From Actinophytocola sp044466355 (lineage in GTDB: Bacteria; Actinomycetota; Actinomycetes; Mycobacteriales; Pseudonocardiaceae): a DNA stretch of 64,000 nt. The notes under the pieces are model-generated. The model made no database searches. It worked only from the letters and a program-made list of their open reading frames with translations, and was not told the DNA's origin. This document shows positions 35,866-44,917 of the stretch, piece by piece; within the stretch, counting starts at the first letter, position 1, and the number at the start of each line of letters is the position of its first letter. A program made the position numbers and the translations under genes. The stretch covers positions 915,363-979,362 of the forward strand of contig NZ_JBITMQ010000002.1 in assembly GCF_044466355.1 (NCBI RefSeq), written 5' to 3'.

Positions 35866-36540
35866 ATGAAGTTGCTGCGACCGTTCGGCGTCTACCGTCC
35901 ACAAGGTGACACCTGGCTGCTCGCCGACGCACTGCAGCAAGCGGGCATCGCGCCGGGCGGCGACGTCCTTGAGATCTGCTGCGGCACAGGAGCGTTGTCG
36001 ATCGTCGCGGCGCGTACACAACCGAGGTCGCTGACCGCGGTGGATGTGTGCCGCCGCGCTGTCCTGGCCACGAGGCTCAACACGGCCATCCGCGGACTGT
36101 ATGTGAGGGTCGAGCACGGCGACGCATTTCACCGTAGGTGGGGCAGGCAGTTCGACCTGGTGCTGGCAAACCCGCCCTATGCGCCCGGTGTACCCAGTCT
36201 CCCCGCCCGGGGACAAAGCCGGGCGTGGAACGTGGGTGCCGACGGCCGCGCGGTGCTCGATCGTCTGTGCGCAGGCGCATTCGATCTCCTCGCACCGGGC
36301 GGCAGCCTGCTCACCGTCCAATCGGAACTGTGTGGTGTGGACACCACACTCAACCGATTGCGAGAGAGCGGCCTGAAAGCGTCAGTAGTCGCTCGCGCCG
36401 AGGAACCCTTCGGCCCGGTCATGCGCGGCCGCGCCGACCGGCTCCGCGACCTCGGTCTGATCGCGGCCGGACAGCAATACGAGGAGCTGGTCGTCATCCG
36501 CGCGGACCGACTTCTCGACAACGACCTCGCCAACCACTGA
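35866..36540 (+). CDS. HemK2/MTQ2-family class I methyltransferase
   Basis: 224 residues from ATG 35866 (GGAGG upstream; GTG 35848 is an alternative). Starts with the family-typical LLRPFGVYRPQGDTWLLADA, then SAM motif I DVLEICCGTGALSIVAA, motif II AVDVCRRAV and the catalytic NPPY (FDLVLANPPYAPG). NPPY marks N-methylation of Gln/Asn side chains or nucleic-acid bases; the target is unknown. In other actinobacteria this gene often has CDGSH and iron redox neighbours, which are absent here. Confidence 0.92.
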   Translation: MKLLRPFGVYRPQGDTWLLADALQQAGIAPGGDVLEICCGTGALSIVAARTQPRSLTAVDVCRRAVLATRLNTAIRGLYVRVEHGDAFHRRWGRQFDLVLANPPYAPGVPSLPARGQSRAWNVGADGRAVLDRLCAGAFDLLAPGGSLLTVQSELCGVDTTLNRLRESGLKASVVARAEEPFGPVMRGRADRLRDLGLIAAGQQYEELVVIRADRLLDNDLANH

Positions 36541-37238
36541 GCCAGGTCCGGATCGAGGGTGTTCGCCGTGACCACCATCGTCATCGGCGTCCTCGCTGGG
36601 AACGTCGGTGGGCGGGACCTCCAACCCGTTGACCCATCCGGCGGGGACGAACCCGGACAGGGAGTTGACGACGACGTCGAACGCAGGGGCCTCCTCGCTC
36701 GGCCGGTCGAGGTGGAGGCTGGCGACCGGGCACCAGGGACCGGTGAGGTCGGCGACCATGACCGACAGCACGTACGGTCGAGCGCACCCTGCCACCCGGC
36801 GAGGCGGCGTCCGCTGGAATACGGGGCTGGGCAGGGGGAACCGCGACCACATACCGTTTCCTTCCTCTATCCGGTATGGCCGCACTCGCGATTCCTTGCC
36901 CAGCGGTCGCGCGCGGCCATGCCGACCGGCTACCCGTGGGGCCACTGGAAACCCCCGCGGCGGGCGCTTCGCGGCACTCGAGGAACCCGCGCTCCGCCGC
37001 CCGACATCCGCGAGTTCTTCCGGCCACTGCGCCACCGGCCCGGAGATCGGACCTCGCACGTTCCCCTGTGCCAAGGGCACCGCGCCCAGCTCGACCTGGC
37101 GGAACCGCGTCACCACCACCGCACGGGCGGCCCGGCACCGTGCGGGCCGGTCATCGGCTACGCCCGCGATTACTCCCCATGTCAACGGGTAATGACATTC
37201 AACGAGACCGAACAACTTCATGTCTTGAGGTGGCACCG
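36541..37238. other. intergenic region with uncertain coding content
   Basis: 698 bases. A minus-strand frame reads CARPYVLSVMVADLTGPWCP and FDVVVNSLSGFVPAGWVNGL, fairly protein-like, but it stays open far into the opposing methyltransferase gene and matches no family I know. I leave it uncalled. A CAT-rich AT stretch near 37190-37215 probably serves the next gene. Confidence 0.35.
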
Positions 37239-37508
37239 ATGCCAGAGCCCAGCAGGAAGAACCAGGCGGCAAACGCGCCCCAGCATGGCTCGATGGTGGT
37301 CTACCGCCACGAGGCCCACGACGGCCACGAGCGGTACCGGACGGCGGTCGTCATCGGACCGGCACTGACGGAACCAGTCGCCGACCGGCTCTGGATCGGC
37401 GTGCGTCTACCGCGGCACGACGGGAGCAATCGCATCGATCTCATCGACGTCGCCACGATCATCGACGTCCAGCCATCGCAACCAGGTGAACCGCCCAGCG
37501 CGGCATAA
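37239..37508 (+). CDS. small beta-rich hypothetical protein
   Basis: 89 residues from ATG 37239, with TTGAGGTG about 5-12 bases upstream. After a polar leader the core MVVYRHEAHDGHERYRTAVV then DRLWIGVRLPRHDG and IDLIDVATIIDVQPS looks like a small all-beta (SH3-like) domain. No family recognised. Monocistronic. Confidence 0.6.
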   Translation: MPEPSRKNQAANAPQHGSMVVYRHEAHDGHERYRTAVVIGPALTEPVADRLWIGVRLPRHDGSNRIDLIDVATIIDVQPSQPGEPPSAA

Positions 37509-37663
37509 CTACCGGGTAGGAGGCGGCCGATCACGCTGCCATCTCGTGTTCGACCGGCCTGCTCCAGGTCCCCGTCGCAGAGCAGTCTCTCATCAGTTCG
37601 GCGGTTGTGAACTTCCCTTGTCTGCTGAGTTCGTGTAGCCGCCGGGCGGGTACCCCTGGGCGC

Positions 37664-38479
37664 ATGCCACTCAACGAAACTGCGGGCGACTCGGTGTCGT
37701 TCATCGGCACGGCGACGACGGTGATACGGCTCGGCGGCTTCACCGTGCTGACGGACCCGAACTTCCTGCACCTGGGGCAGTGGTCGTACTTCGGGCAGGG
37801 CCTGTTCTCCCGTAGGCGCACAGAACCAGCCGCACAACCGGCGGACCTGCCGCCGCTGACCGCGGTCGTGCTGTCCCACCTGCACGGCGACCACTTCGAC
37901 CGGGTCGCTCGGCGGGAGCTGGACCGGTCGGTGCCGATCGTGACCACCGGCCACGCCGCGAGGAAGCTCGACCGCGGCGGGTTCACCGCCTGCATCGGCC
38001 TGCGCACCTGGGCGGAGGAGACGTTCGCCGACGGCGACGCCACACTGCGTGTGACGGCGGTACCGGCCCGGCACACCGCGGGCCCCCTGAACCTGCTGCT
38101 GCCCGACGTGATGGGTTCCGTACTGGAATACCGGGCCCACCGGGGCACCACGCCACTGCGGATCTACATCTCCGGTGACACCGTGTACCACGGAGACCTC
38201 GCCCAGATCGGCGAGCGCTTCCCTGACCTGGACCTCGCACTGCTGCACCTCGGCGGCACCCGGGTGCTGGGAGTGCTGCTGTCGATGGACCACAAACAAG
38301 GCGTGGACCTGCTCGACCTGCTCCGCCCTGACCAGGCAGCCCCCATCCATTACGACGACTACGGTAGGTTTACCTCACCGCTGTCGAACTTTCTCACCGA
38401 GGTCCGCGAGCGTCGGCCGAGCACCGACGTGCGCGTGCTAGCCCGCGGCGACTCGCTGCCCCTGACGCCGGTCCGCTAG
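37664..38479 (+). CDS. MBL-fold metal-dependent hydrolase
   Basis: 271 residues from ATG 37664. UlaG-like metallo-beta-lactamase fold: VSFIGTATTVIRLGGFTVLT, metal motif SHLHGDHFD, a further His in PARHTAGPLN, IYISGDTVYHG and final His in AAPIHYDDY. No signal peptide, so cytoplasmic. Related enzymes hydrolyse phosphodiester or lactone substrates, for example N-acyl-phosphatidylethanolamine-type or L-ascorbate-6-phosphate; the substrate here is unknown. Confidence 0.9.
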   Translation: MPLNETAGDSVSFIGTATTVIRLGGFTVLTDPNFLHLGQWSYFGQGLFSRRRTEPAAQPADLPPLTAVVLSHLHGDHFDRVARRELDRSVPIVTTGHAARKLDRGGFTACIGLRTWAEETFADGDATLRVTAVPARHTAGPLNLLLPDVMGSVLEYRAHRGTTPLRIYISGDTVYHGDLAQIGERFPDLDLALLHLGGTRVLGVLLSMDHKQGVDLLDLLRPDQAAPIHYDDYGRFTSPLSNFLTEVRERRPSTDVRVLARGDSLPLTPVR

Positions 38480-38483
38480 CGAT

Positions 38484-38642
38484 ATGTCCGCCAATGACGA
38501 CATCACACACGTGGCCGAGGAGAGGTTCGACTGGACACGATTAGGGGTGGAACAGGTCAGGGGCAATGAAGCACGTCTGGCCGGCCAAGACGTGCTGGTG
38601 GCACGGCCGACCGGGGCCGGCAGGTCCGCGACCTACCAGTGA
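38484..38642 (+). pseudogene. stub of a RecQ/DEAD-type helicase
   Basis: A 52-residue frame beginning five bases after the MBL stop: FDWTRLGVEQVRGNEARLAG then QDVLVARPTGAGRSATYQ, ending at TGA. The second segment is helicase motif I (Walker A) with its preceding Q-motif-like spacing, as in RecQ (DVLVVMPTGSGKS-x-x-YQ), but the P-loop Lys is Arg and nothing of motifs II-VI follows. It is a truncated relic. Confidence 0.65.
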
Positions 38643-38778
38643 GCTGGCTGGCGAGCCCAAGCATCCGTTCGCATGCTTCCCTGCTGGTCCTGCCCCGTCG
38701 TACGCTGCATGTCTGGCATGTGGGCAGCGGGGAGGTGCCGCTGATGGGAGCCGACACGGGCGTTGTCGAGGCCGTGGC

Positions 38779-39126
38779 GTGGGAGCCTACGTCGAGGCGG
38801 TTGCCGTCGCGGTCGGTGTCGAGGCTGCAGCGAGCTGGTCGGAGTACGGCCCGCCGTCATCCGGGTATGTCGCTCTCTCCGAGAGCCCGCCCGGCCACCC
38901 CAAGCGATTGTTGATGCCGCAATGGTCCAGTGAAGAAGGTTGGTCGCTGGCTGTGGAACCCGAACGCATCGAGCCGCCTGTCGTGCTGGCCACTTGGCCA
39001 GTGAGGGTTCGTCCGGCACCTTCTGAGCTGGCAGTCGAAATGCGACAGATACTCACGAAATTTACTCGAGACTCCGGGCGGGCGAACCGAAGCATCGGGC
39101 GACGAGTGAACATCGTTCCCCGATGA
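38779..39126 (+). CDS. DUF6292-like small protein, probably 5'-truncated
   Basis: 115 residues from GTG 38779. YVEAVAVAVGVEAAASWSEY, SSGYVALSESPPGHPKRLLM and EEGWSLAVEPERIEPPVVLA resemble DUF6292, a family of small proteins found mostly in Pseudonocardiaceae, often near mobile DNA. No ribosome-binding site; the N-terminus may be lost together with the end of the helicase stub. Assignment from memory of the family, without a search. Confidence 0.5.
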   Translation: MGAYVEAVAVAVGVEAAASWSEYGPPSSGYVALSESPPGHPKRLLMPQWSSEEGWSLAVEPERIEPPVVLATWPVRVRPAPSELAVEMRQILTKFTRDSGRANRSIGRRVNIVPR

Positions 39127-39190
39127 TCCAGACGATCCGCCGGAACAAACGTCTCGCATCCCTCGAGATGCGAGCGATCCCACCGGTCAG

Positions 39191-39439
39191 GTGCCTACCC
39201 TGAGCACTGCCCTGACCGGTGGGCTCTGTAGGCACACGAGGGAGCTGAATCCGGCTGTTCACCGGGCGGACGATGGCGGTGGCCGTCAGGGCATCCTCTA
39301 CGCGCATCTGATCGAGCTGATCGGAAAGTTCGCGTCGCAGCACGGCGAGATGGCAGACGCGGTCGAGAGCGGCATGCGCCTGTCCCTCGCCGCCTTTACC
39401 GGTCCAGGTGCGTCTACCCCCGAACGGATGAACCGATGA
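39191..39439 (+). CDS. hypothetical small protein, doubtful
   Basis: 82 residues from GTG 39191. The C-terminal half (ILYAHLIELIGKFASQHGEM, ADAVESGMRLSLAAFTG) has helical character; the N-terminal half does not look coding. Could be the end of a decayed gene. Confidence 0.3.
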   Translation: MPTLSTALTGGLCRHTRELNPAVHRADDGGGRQGILYAHLIELIGKFASQHGEMADAVESGMRLSLAAFTGPGASTPERMNR

Positions 39440-39487
39440 CATGGACGCCTCGCGGACCTGGGGGCGGTGACCGGCGAGAGTCGGCGG

Positions 39488-40242
39488 TCAGTCCGCATGG
39501 CCGTAATTGTCGTCGTCGCGACCCGTTGCCGCGTCGGCGGCTGGGTTCAAGTTGATTTCCGCTCGTAGCACCGCTGTACCGACCTCGTTGAGCGCTTGTC
39601 CGGTGCTGAAGGCATGTGCGCGCAGGAGAGCGAGCGCATCGTCACCTTCGAGGCCGTAGGCGTCGGCGAGCACCTCAGTCGCCAGCGACACCGCGCTGTA
39701 ATGGCCGAGATCGCCTTGGTCCACCGCCGCCGCGGCCGCTGCCAGGCCGCTGTCCCCGTCGAGCAATGCCCGGCTGCCGAGTCCGCCAACAGCAGAGCAT
39801 CGGCCAATTCGGTACCCGAAAGCGGTTCCGGCTCTCGTCGATACCCACTCAGAACAGCCAGTGGCCGACTGTTCACCCCGACCACGAGCCAAGCGAACAC
39901 CGCGCCTACGTCGCGCCCTCCAGCCAGATCCACGAATCCCGGCCAACGCCATCCCACCGTCTCGAGCGCTGTCACCATCATCGGATGACAGGCGCGGAAC
40001 GCGTCTGGCGCCGGACCCTCACCCACGACGTACTGGAGTTCGTCCAGCTCCGCTCCCCATTCATCGGAAGCGCCGACCAGTTGCTGTGTCGCAGCCGGAA
40101 GGTGGAGTGACAACGCGGCGGCGTCGACATTGAGGACCTCGGCGGTGACCTCACACACCGCCTGGGCACAGTCCCACAGTCCCCGACCGGTTCTTCGACG
40201 GGTCACCACATCCCACAACAGATCCACGCGACGTTCGTTCAT
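39488..40242 (-). pseudogene. GAF-ANTAR protein interrupted by a frameshift
   Basis: ATG 40242 has GGAGGG about six bases upstream. The GAF domain reads CAQAVCEVTAEVLNVDAAAL, DELQYVVGEGPAPDAFRACH and LADALLLADSAAG. At about 39780 the frame slips by one base; the other frame continues with SRALLDGDSGLAAAAAAVDQ and the ANTAR domain VSLATEVLADAYGLEGDDAL, ALLRAHAFSTGQALNEVGTA, to 39488. The combined product would be about 250 residues, a normal length. Either a one-base sequence error or a recent inactivating mutation. Confidence 0.75.
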
Positions 40243-40654
40243 CGCACCCTCCGACACGTATCGCTCTGCGGCTCGCCCCACGTCCACGCGCATCGACATC
40301 GAACGTAGCAAGTGGAGGCAACAGATCACCGCGGGAACATCCCGTTGATTGTGACCGTCAGAGCTGATGCACATGTTCGCCGACGGTTGTCCGAGCCTGG
40401 CCTTGTCCGTCAGTTGTGACGGCGTTTCTCCACACGAAGCGACCGCACCATGCTCGGCGGGGGGACTTGTGTTCCTGTGAAATGACCGCACCTGGGTCGG
40501 GTCGTACGGTGTCATGTCGCCTGGTTGCTCAACCGGGCCGGCAGCAGATCCATTGTGCTGGCGGAGCCGTTCCAGGGGGTTCGTCGACCAGCTCGTATGC
40601 CGATGTCGCGTTTGTCCAATACCGTCGCCTGCCCGCCCACCTAGCTTTGCCGCC
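40243..40654. other. divergent intergenic region
   Basis: 412 bases between the GAF-ANTAR gene and the TIGR03086 gene. No gene recognised; the open frames lack starts with ribosome-binding sites and have no domain signatures. It probably holds both promoters. Confidence 0.4.
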
Positions 40655-41257
40655 ATGTCACAACTGTCCAGTGCCGCCGAGGCCATGGCCGCGATCGTCG
40701 GCGGCATCTCCTCCGACCAACTCACCGCCCCGACGCCGTGCGCCGAGTACGACGTGCGTGGTCTGGTCCATCACCTGCTGTTCTGGGGTCCATCACTGGA
40801 AGGCGCGGGTCGCAAGGAGAACGTGCCGCCACCAACGCCTGCTGAGTCCGATGTGGATCTGACGTCGGGTGACTGGCGCGGTGACCTGCTCGCGCAGCTG
40901 ACGCGCACCGCGCGGTCCTGGGCGCCGGCGTCCTCATGGGAAGGCACAACGTATATGGGCAGGCCGATCAAGCTGCCAGCGTCGCTCGTCGGCGACATGA
41001 TCCTTGGCGAGTTGGTCGTGCACTGCTGGGACCTCGCGCGGGCGACTGGCCAGCGTCTCGACCTGGATGAGGACTTGCTTACCTACGTGCACGGCGCGAT
41101 AGCGCCGGGCGTGGAGCAGGGCCGCGAGATGGGGATGTACGGCCCGCAGGTCCCGATACCAGCCGCCGCACCCACACTCGAGCGAATCCTCGGCCTGACC
41201 GGCCGCGACCCGGCGTGGGGCAGTGCCGATGCCGCAGTTCCCTCGGCTACCGGCTGA
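40655..41257 (+). CDS. TIGR03086-family DinB/maleylpyruvate-isomerase-like protein
   Basis: 200 residues from ATG 40655. Four-helix DinB-like fold with the family signature PTPCAEYDVRGLVHHLLFWG near residue 30, MILGELVVHCWDLARATGQR in the middle and a C-terminal LERILGLTGRDPAW. The conserved His residues (VHHL, VHCWD) form the metal site in this mycothiol-dependent superfamily. Exact reaction unknown. Confidence 0.93.
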   Translation: MSQLSSAAEAMAAIVGGISSDQLTAPTPCAEYDVRGLVHHLLFWGPSLEGAGRKENVPPPTPAESDVDLTSGDWRGDLLAQLTRTARSWAPASSWEGTTYMGRPIKLPASLVGDMILGELVVHCWDLARATGQRLDLDEDLLTYVHGAIAPGVEQGREMGMYGPQVPIPAAAPTLERILGLTGRDPAWGSADAAVPSATG

Positions 41258-41536
41258 TCCACGCCAGCCGCTCGAAGTCGACGGCGACGCCCCACACGAT
41301 CGACACCAGGCCCCGACGACACACGACTCCGCTTCGACGTGAATCACCCATGCCGACAGCCGATGGCCCACGACCCCTGGCCACCCGACCACCAACTGTC
41401 CAAGTGCGGTCGCTTCCAACCGACATTGATGCGTCGGTCCGAGTGGATGACATAGTTCGACGAACTCGCCATGAGCAGGCGTTTGATGGTGAGATCGTTG
41501 TCATCCATCGCGGCGGCTCGCCGGACAACGTTGTGG

Positions 41537-42082
41537 TCAGGTTGGTCCGGCATCCTCGGTTCCTTCCTGACAGTCCTGCGCGGCCGGCGCGTCGCCGTCG
41601 TGCGTGGCCTCCACCATCGCGTCCAGGCGCACCTCGCCGGCGTTGCGGAACGTGAATGTGATGGGCACGGTGGTGCCCGCGCGCACCTTTCGGGTGAGGT
41701 CGAGCAACTCGAGTTCGTACGCGGCGTCAGCGCCCGGCACGGTTCCGTTCATCAACACGGGGATCTTCGTCACCTCTTCGAGGACGCCGTCACACTCCCG
41801 ATCCCATCGCATCGCCACCCGTGCCGCGTGAGTGGAACGCACCCCCAGGACGGCGTCGTCCCGCGGCGCGTGGTTGACCAGGGTCAGGCGAACCGTGGCA
41901 TCGTCGCCGCGCTCGTAGCCGTCGCCGCCCGGCGCGACCACGTACACGTTCCGTAGCAACATGGCTCCGACCGAACCGTTGCTGCCCATGGTGTCGGCCG
42001 TCCGGTCCGGGTCGGCGCCGCAACCTGTGGCACCTATCAGCACAACCAAGGCGGCGGCGGAAGCACGTCGTCTGACGGTCAC
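41537..42082 (-). CDS. LpqE-like lipoprotein (PCuAC-related fold)
   Basis: 181 residues from GTG 42082 (AGGGAGAG upstream). Lipobox LIGATGC. The mature domain LLRNVYVVAPGGDGYERGDD, ATVRLTLVNHAPRDDAVLGV and VPITFTFRNAGEVRLDAMVE resembles mycobacterial LpqE and the copper chaperone PCuAC fold, without the full Met/His copper motif that I can see. Extracytoplasmic, membrane-anchored. 78 bases downstream of the HtrA-like gene on the same strand; possibly an envelope-stress operon. Confidence 0.85.
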   Translation of the reverse strand: MTVRRRASAAALVVLIGATGCGADPDRTADTMGSNGSVGAMLLRNVYVVAPGGDGYERGDDATVRLTLVNHAPRDDAVLGVRSTHAARVAMRWDRECDGVLEEVTKIPVLMNGTVPGADAAYELELLDLTRKVRAGTTVPITFTFRNAGEVRLDAMVEATHDGDAPAAQDCQEGTEDAGPT

Positions 42083-42160
42083 TGTTCTCTCCCTTGCGCC
42101 ATGCGGAGGTGGTGGAGGTCGAGCGCTTGTGATCGGCCGTGCCGATGGCCTCACCCGCGG

Positions 42161-43186
42161 TCACTTGGTTCGCTGGCCGACGGTGATGGTGAGTTGCTCC
42201 TGCTTGCCGTCGCGCAGGACCGTCATCGCGGTCCGTTCGCCGGGGTCCACGTCGCGTAGTGCGGCGAGGAGGTCTTCGACCGCGGCGATGTCGTGATCGG
42301 CGAATCGCGTGACGACATCCCCTGCCCGCACTCCGGCCGAGGAGGCTGGTCCGTCCTGGTCGACGGCGACGACGAGCGCGCCTTGCTCGGCCTCGAGGTT
42401 GAGTTGTTCGCGGATGGCGGGAGTGAGTTGGCCGAGGGACAGGCCGAGGTAGGAGTGAGTGGCGGTGCCGTCGTCGAGGAGTTGCGCCGCGATGTCGAGC
42501 ACGGTTGCGGTGGGGACGGCGAATCCCAGTGAGACGGCGCCCGCGGAGGGTGGGATGTAGGCCTCGTTGATGCCCACGACCCGGCCTTGGGCGTCCAGGA
42601 GCGCACCCCCGGAGTTGCCGGGTGAGATCGGGGCGTCGGTTTGGATCAGGTCGACCAGGGACTGGGTGCGGCCGGCGGAACCGGGGATCTTGCGGTGCAG
42701 TCCGGAGATGATGCCCGCGGTGACGGAGTTCTCGAACCCGAGCGGGCTCCCGATCGCGACCGCGGCCTCACCCGGCGCGGGAAGGTCCTCCCGGAACGTC
42801 GGTACCGGCAGCCCGTCCCGCGAGGTGCGGATGACGGCGAGGTCGGTCACCGGGTCGGTGGCCAGCACCTCTCCCGGTGACGTCGTCGCGTCCGCGTAGC
42901 TGATCGTGACCTCGGCGGTCTCCCCCACAACGTGGGCGTTGGTCACGACCACATCCGGTTGGTACACCACCCCACTGCCGACCGAGCGACCGGTCTGCAC
43001 CGTCACCACGCTCGGCCCGACCCGCTCCACGATCGACGTGAAGCCACGCTCACCGGCGTTGGCTCCGGTGACATCGGGAGGCGCACCGCCGTTCTCGTGC
43101 CCGTTGTCCCCCTCGCCAACCGTGCAACCGACGAGCGCGAACGATCCCGCCACCAGCAACGTCAAAGATCTCCGCCAGACAGCCAT
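42161..43186 (-). CDS. HtrA/DegP-like trypsin-fold protease with PDZ domain, lipoprotein
   Basis: 341 residues from ATG 43186. Lipobox VGC (Cys21). Catalytic triad His85 (VVTNAHVV), Asp115 (DPVTDLAVI) and Ser192 (SPGNSGGAL); a C-terminal PDZ domain (SYLGLSLGQLTPAIREQLNL, GPASSAGVRAGDVVTRFADH). Degrades or chaperones misfolded envelope proteins on the outer face of the membrane. Lies between the STAS gene and the LpqE-like gene, all minus strand. Confidence 0.95.
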   Translation of the reverse strand: MAVWRRSLTLLVAGSFALVGCTVGEGDNGHENGGAPPDVTGANAGERGFTSIVERVGPSVVTVQTGRSVGSGVVYQPDVVVTNAHVVGETAEVTISYADATTSPGEVLATDPVTDLAVIRTSRDGLPVPTFREDLPAPGEAAVAIGSPLGFENSVTAGIISGLHRKIPGSAGRTQSLVDLIQTDAPISPGNSGGALLDAQGRVVGINEAYIPPSAGAVSLGFAVPTATVLDIAAQLLDDGTATHSYLGLSLGQLTPAIREQLNLEAEQGALVVAVDQDGPASSAGVRAGDVVTRFADHDIAAVEDLLAALRDVDPGERTAMTVLRDGKQEQLTITVGQRTK

Positions 43187-43248
43187 ACCGTGCGACTACC
43201 CGCCCGCCGCGGGCTTGAACGGCACCACGAGACACCGCAAACAAACCG

Positions 43249-43566
43249 TCACGTTGACAGCGGCGACAGCCGCAGCAAGTGGTGCAGTCCAGCCGCCGAC
43301 AACGCCCGCCCGACGTCGCGGGGCGGACGGACCACGTGCAGCGAGGTGCCCTGCGCTCGGGCTCGGCTGTCGGCGTCGGCCAGGACCTCCAGCCCCGCGA
43401 CGCCGAGAAATTCGACCTCCGCCATGTCGACGACGACCGGGCGCGCACCCGCGAGGCCCGCCGCGAGCCGCTGTTCGAGCACCGGCGCGGTTCCTCGGTC
43501 GATATCGCCGCTGACGTTCACCACGCGCCGCTCGGACGATTCGCCGCAAGTGGGGAGTTCAGCCAT
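43249..43566 (-). CDS. short STAS-domain protein
   Basis: 105 residues from ATG 43566. RRVVNVSGDIDRGTAPVLEQ, then PVVVDMAEVEFLGVAGLEVL: the STAS fold is clear, but the phosphorylatable Ser is replaced (FLGVAGLEV instead of F-x-D/S-S-x-G). This suggests constitutive binding or a scaffolding role. Possibly in an operon with the SPW gene 47 bases upstream. Confidence 0.88.
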   Translation of the reverse strand: MAELPTCGESSERRVVNVSGDIDRGTAPVLEQRLAAGLAGARPVVVDMAEVEFLGVAGLEVLADADSRARAQGTSLHVVRPPRDVGRALSAAGLHHLLRLSPLST

Positions 43567-43613
43567 GTCACATCACCACCGGATACCTGATCGAGCCGGA
43601 TCGACAATGTCAT

Positions 43614-44063
43614 TCAGGCTCGGCGCGTGGCCGGCTCGGTACGCAACCGCCTGCGTGCGTTCACGTAGCCGGCGACCGCTACCGCGATCACGACGACACC
43701 CGCCACCAGATCCACGACGGTGGCGCGCGTCGAGTCGGCGCCGAAACCGTGACCGAGCATGAACGGGGCGAGAAGGAGCCACAGGCCGGCAAGGACCGGG
43801 ACCAGCGTCGCCGACACGAGCCGAACCCGTCCCACGAGCCTGCCCAACCCGACGAACAGGACGAGTGCGCCGATCACGCCGTCGTTCCACCGAGCATCCA
43901 GGCCGTGACTGGTTCCGTAGGTCCAGGTGAACGGTGCGATCACCAGCCAGCAACCCACGAAGCACAAGGTCACGCTCACGAATCCCTGCAGCTGAGGACC
44001 AGTCACCCGGCGTGCGCGGCGGCCGGCCGCCCCCCGGACAGGACCGCCGTCACGCTGAGCCAT
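43614..44063 (-). CDS. SPW-repeat membrane protein (copy 1)
   Basis: 149 residues from ATG 44063 (GGAGAGGGAGC upstream). Four membrane helices in two SPW-type repeats (VSVTLCFVGCWLVIAPFTWT ... ARWNDGVIGALVLFVGLGRL; LVPVLAGLWLLLAPFMLGHG). N-terminal RVTGPQLQGF is shared with the second copy (RVPGPQLPGA at 47072). Function unknown. Divergent from the response regulator gene. Confidence 0.88.
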   Translation of the reverse strand: MAQRDGGPVRGAAGRRARRVTGPQLQGFVSVTLCFVGCWLVIAPFTWTYGTSHGLDARWNDGVIGALVLFVGLGRLVGRVRLVSATLVPVLAGLWLLLAPFMLGHGFGADSTRATVVDLVAGVVVIAVAVAGYVNARRRLRTEPATRRA

Positions 44064-44209
44064 CGTTGCGTTGCTCCCTCTCCGTCCGCGCACCACCGTC
44101 GCGCCGGAATATTGAGCTGGCCCGGTTGCTTCCTTTGCGATCTCGTGACAACCAGGCCGCCGGCGTTCATCGGCGCGCCACCACGGCCGGTGTCTGCGAC
44201 GATGAACCC

Positions 44210-44917
44210 GTGGGTGCACGACTTCTCATCGTCGAGGACGACGACCGGGTCCGTGCGGCGTTGCGCCTGGCTCTCGAGGACGAGGACTACGCGGTCACCG
44301 AGGCAGCCGACGCCGAGACCGCCCTGTCCGAATTACGACGGTCCGGCGCCCCGGACGTCATGATCGTGGATCTGATGCTCTGCGAGATGGACGGCTTCGC
44401 CTGCATCCGCGAGGTGCGCCGCGAGCACGACGTGCCAATCATCGTGGTGAGTGCGCGGGACGACACGCATGACGTGGTCGCTGCCCTCGAAGTGGGTGCG
44501 GACGACTACGTCACCAAGCCGTTCGAGGTCAAGGAGATCACGGCCCGTCTACGCGCTTTGCGCCGGCGCAGCGGCGGCACCCAGCAGGACACCCAGGAGG
44601 AGATCCTGCTGGATGCCGACCCCACGGCGCAGCTGGTCCTCCTGCCCAATGCCGGCAGGGTGCGCCGCGGACCCGACGACGTCCACCTGACTCTCACAGA
44701 GTTCCGCCTCCTGTGTGAACTGACCAGTGAGCCCGGGCGCGTGCTGAGCAGGCGCACCCTGCTCGAGAAGGTCTGGGACCGCGGGTTCTTCGGTGACGAA
44801 CGCATCGTCGACGTGCACATACGACGCCTGCGGACAAAGATCGAAAAGGACCCGTCCGACCCGAGGATCGTGAACACGGTGCGCGGGCTGGGCTACCGCT
44901 TTGACTCTCAGCACTAA
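44210..44917 (+). CDS. OmpR/PhoB-family response regulator
   Basis: 235 residues from GTG 44210. Receiver with acidic pocket LLIVEDDDR, phospho-acceptor Asp54 in DVMIVDLML and Lys in DDYVTKPFE; C-terminal winged helix DVHLTLTEFRLLCELTSEPG ... RIVDVHIRRLRTKIEKDPSD ... VRGLGYRF. Overlaps the sensor kinase gene by 17 bases. Targets unknown; flanking envelope genes (SPW, HtrA-like, Cei) are candidates (inference). Confidence 0.95.
   Translation: MGARLLIVEDDDRVRAALRLALEDEDYAVTEAADAETALSELRRSGAPDVMIVDLMLCEMDGFACIREVRREHDVPIIVVSARDDTHDVVAALEVGADDYVTKPFEVKEITARLRALRRRSGGTQQDTQEEILLDADPTAQLVLLPNAGRVRRGPDDVHLTLTEFRLLCELTSEPGRVLSRRTLLEKVWDRGFFGDERIVDVHIRRLRTKIEKDPSDPRIVNTVRGLGYRFDSQH

Noticed and set aside
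36382..37272. A 296-residue minus-strand open frame with some protein-like stretches
   Set aside because: It runs antisense through the conserved C-terminus of the HemK2-type methyltransferase, has no recognisable domain or good start, and is best explained by GC-driven open frames.
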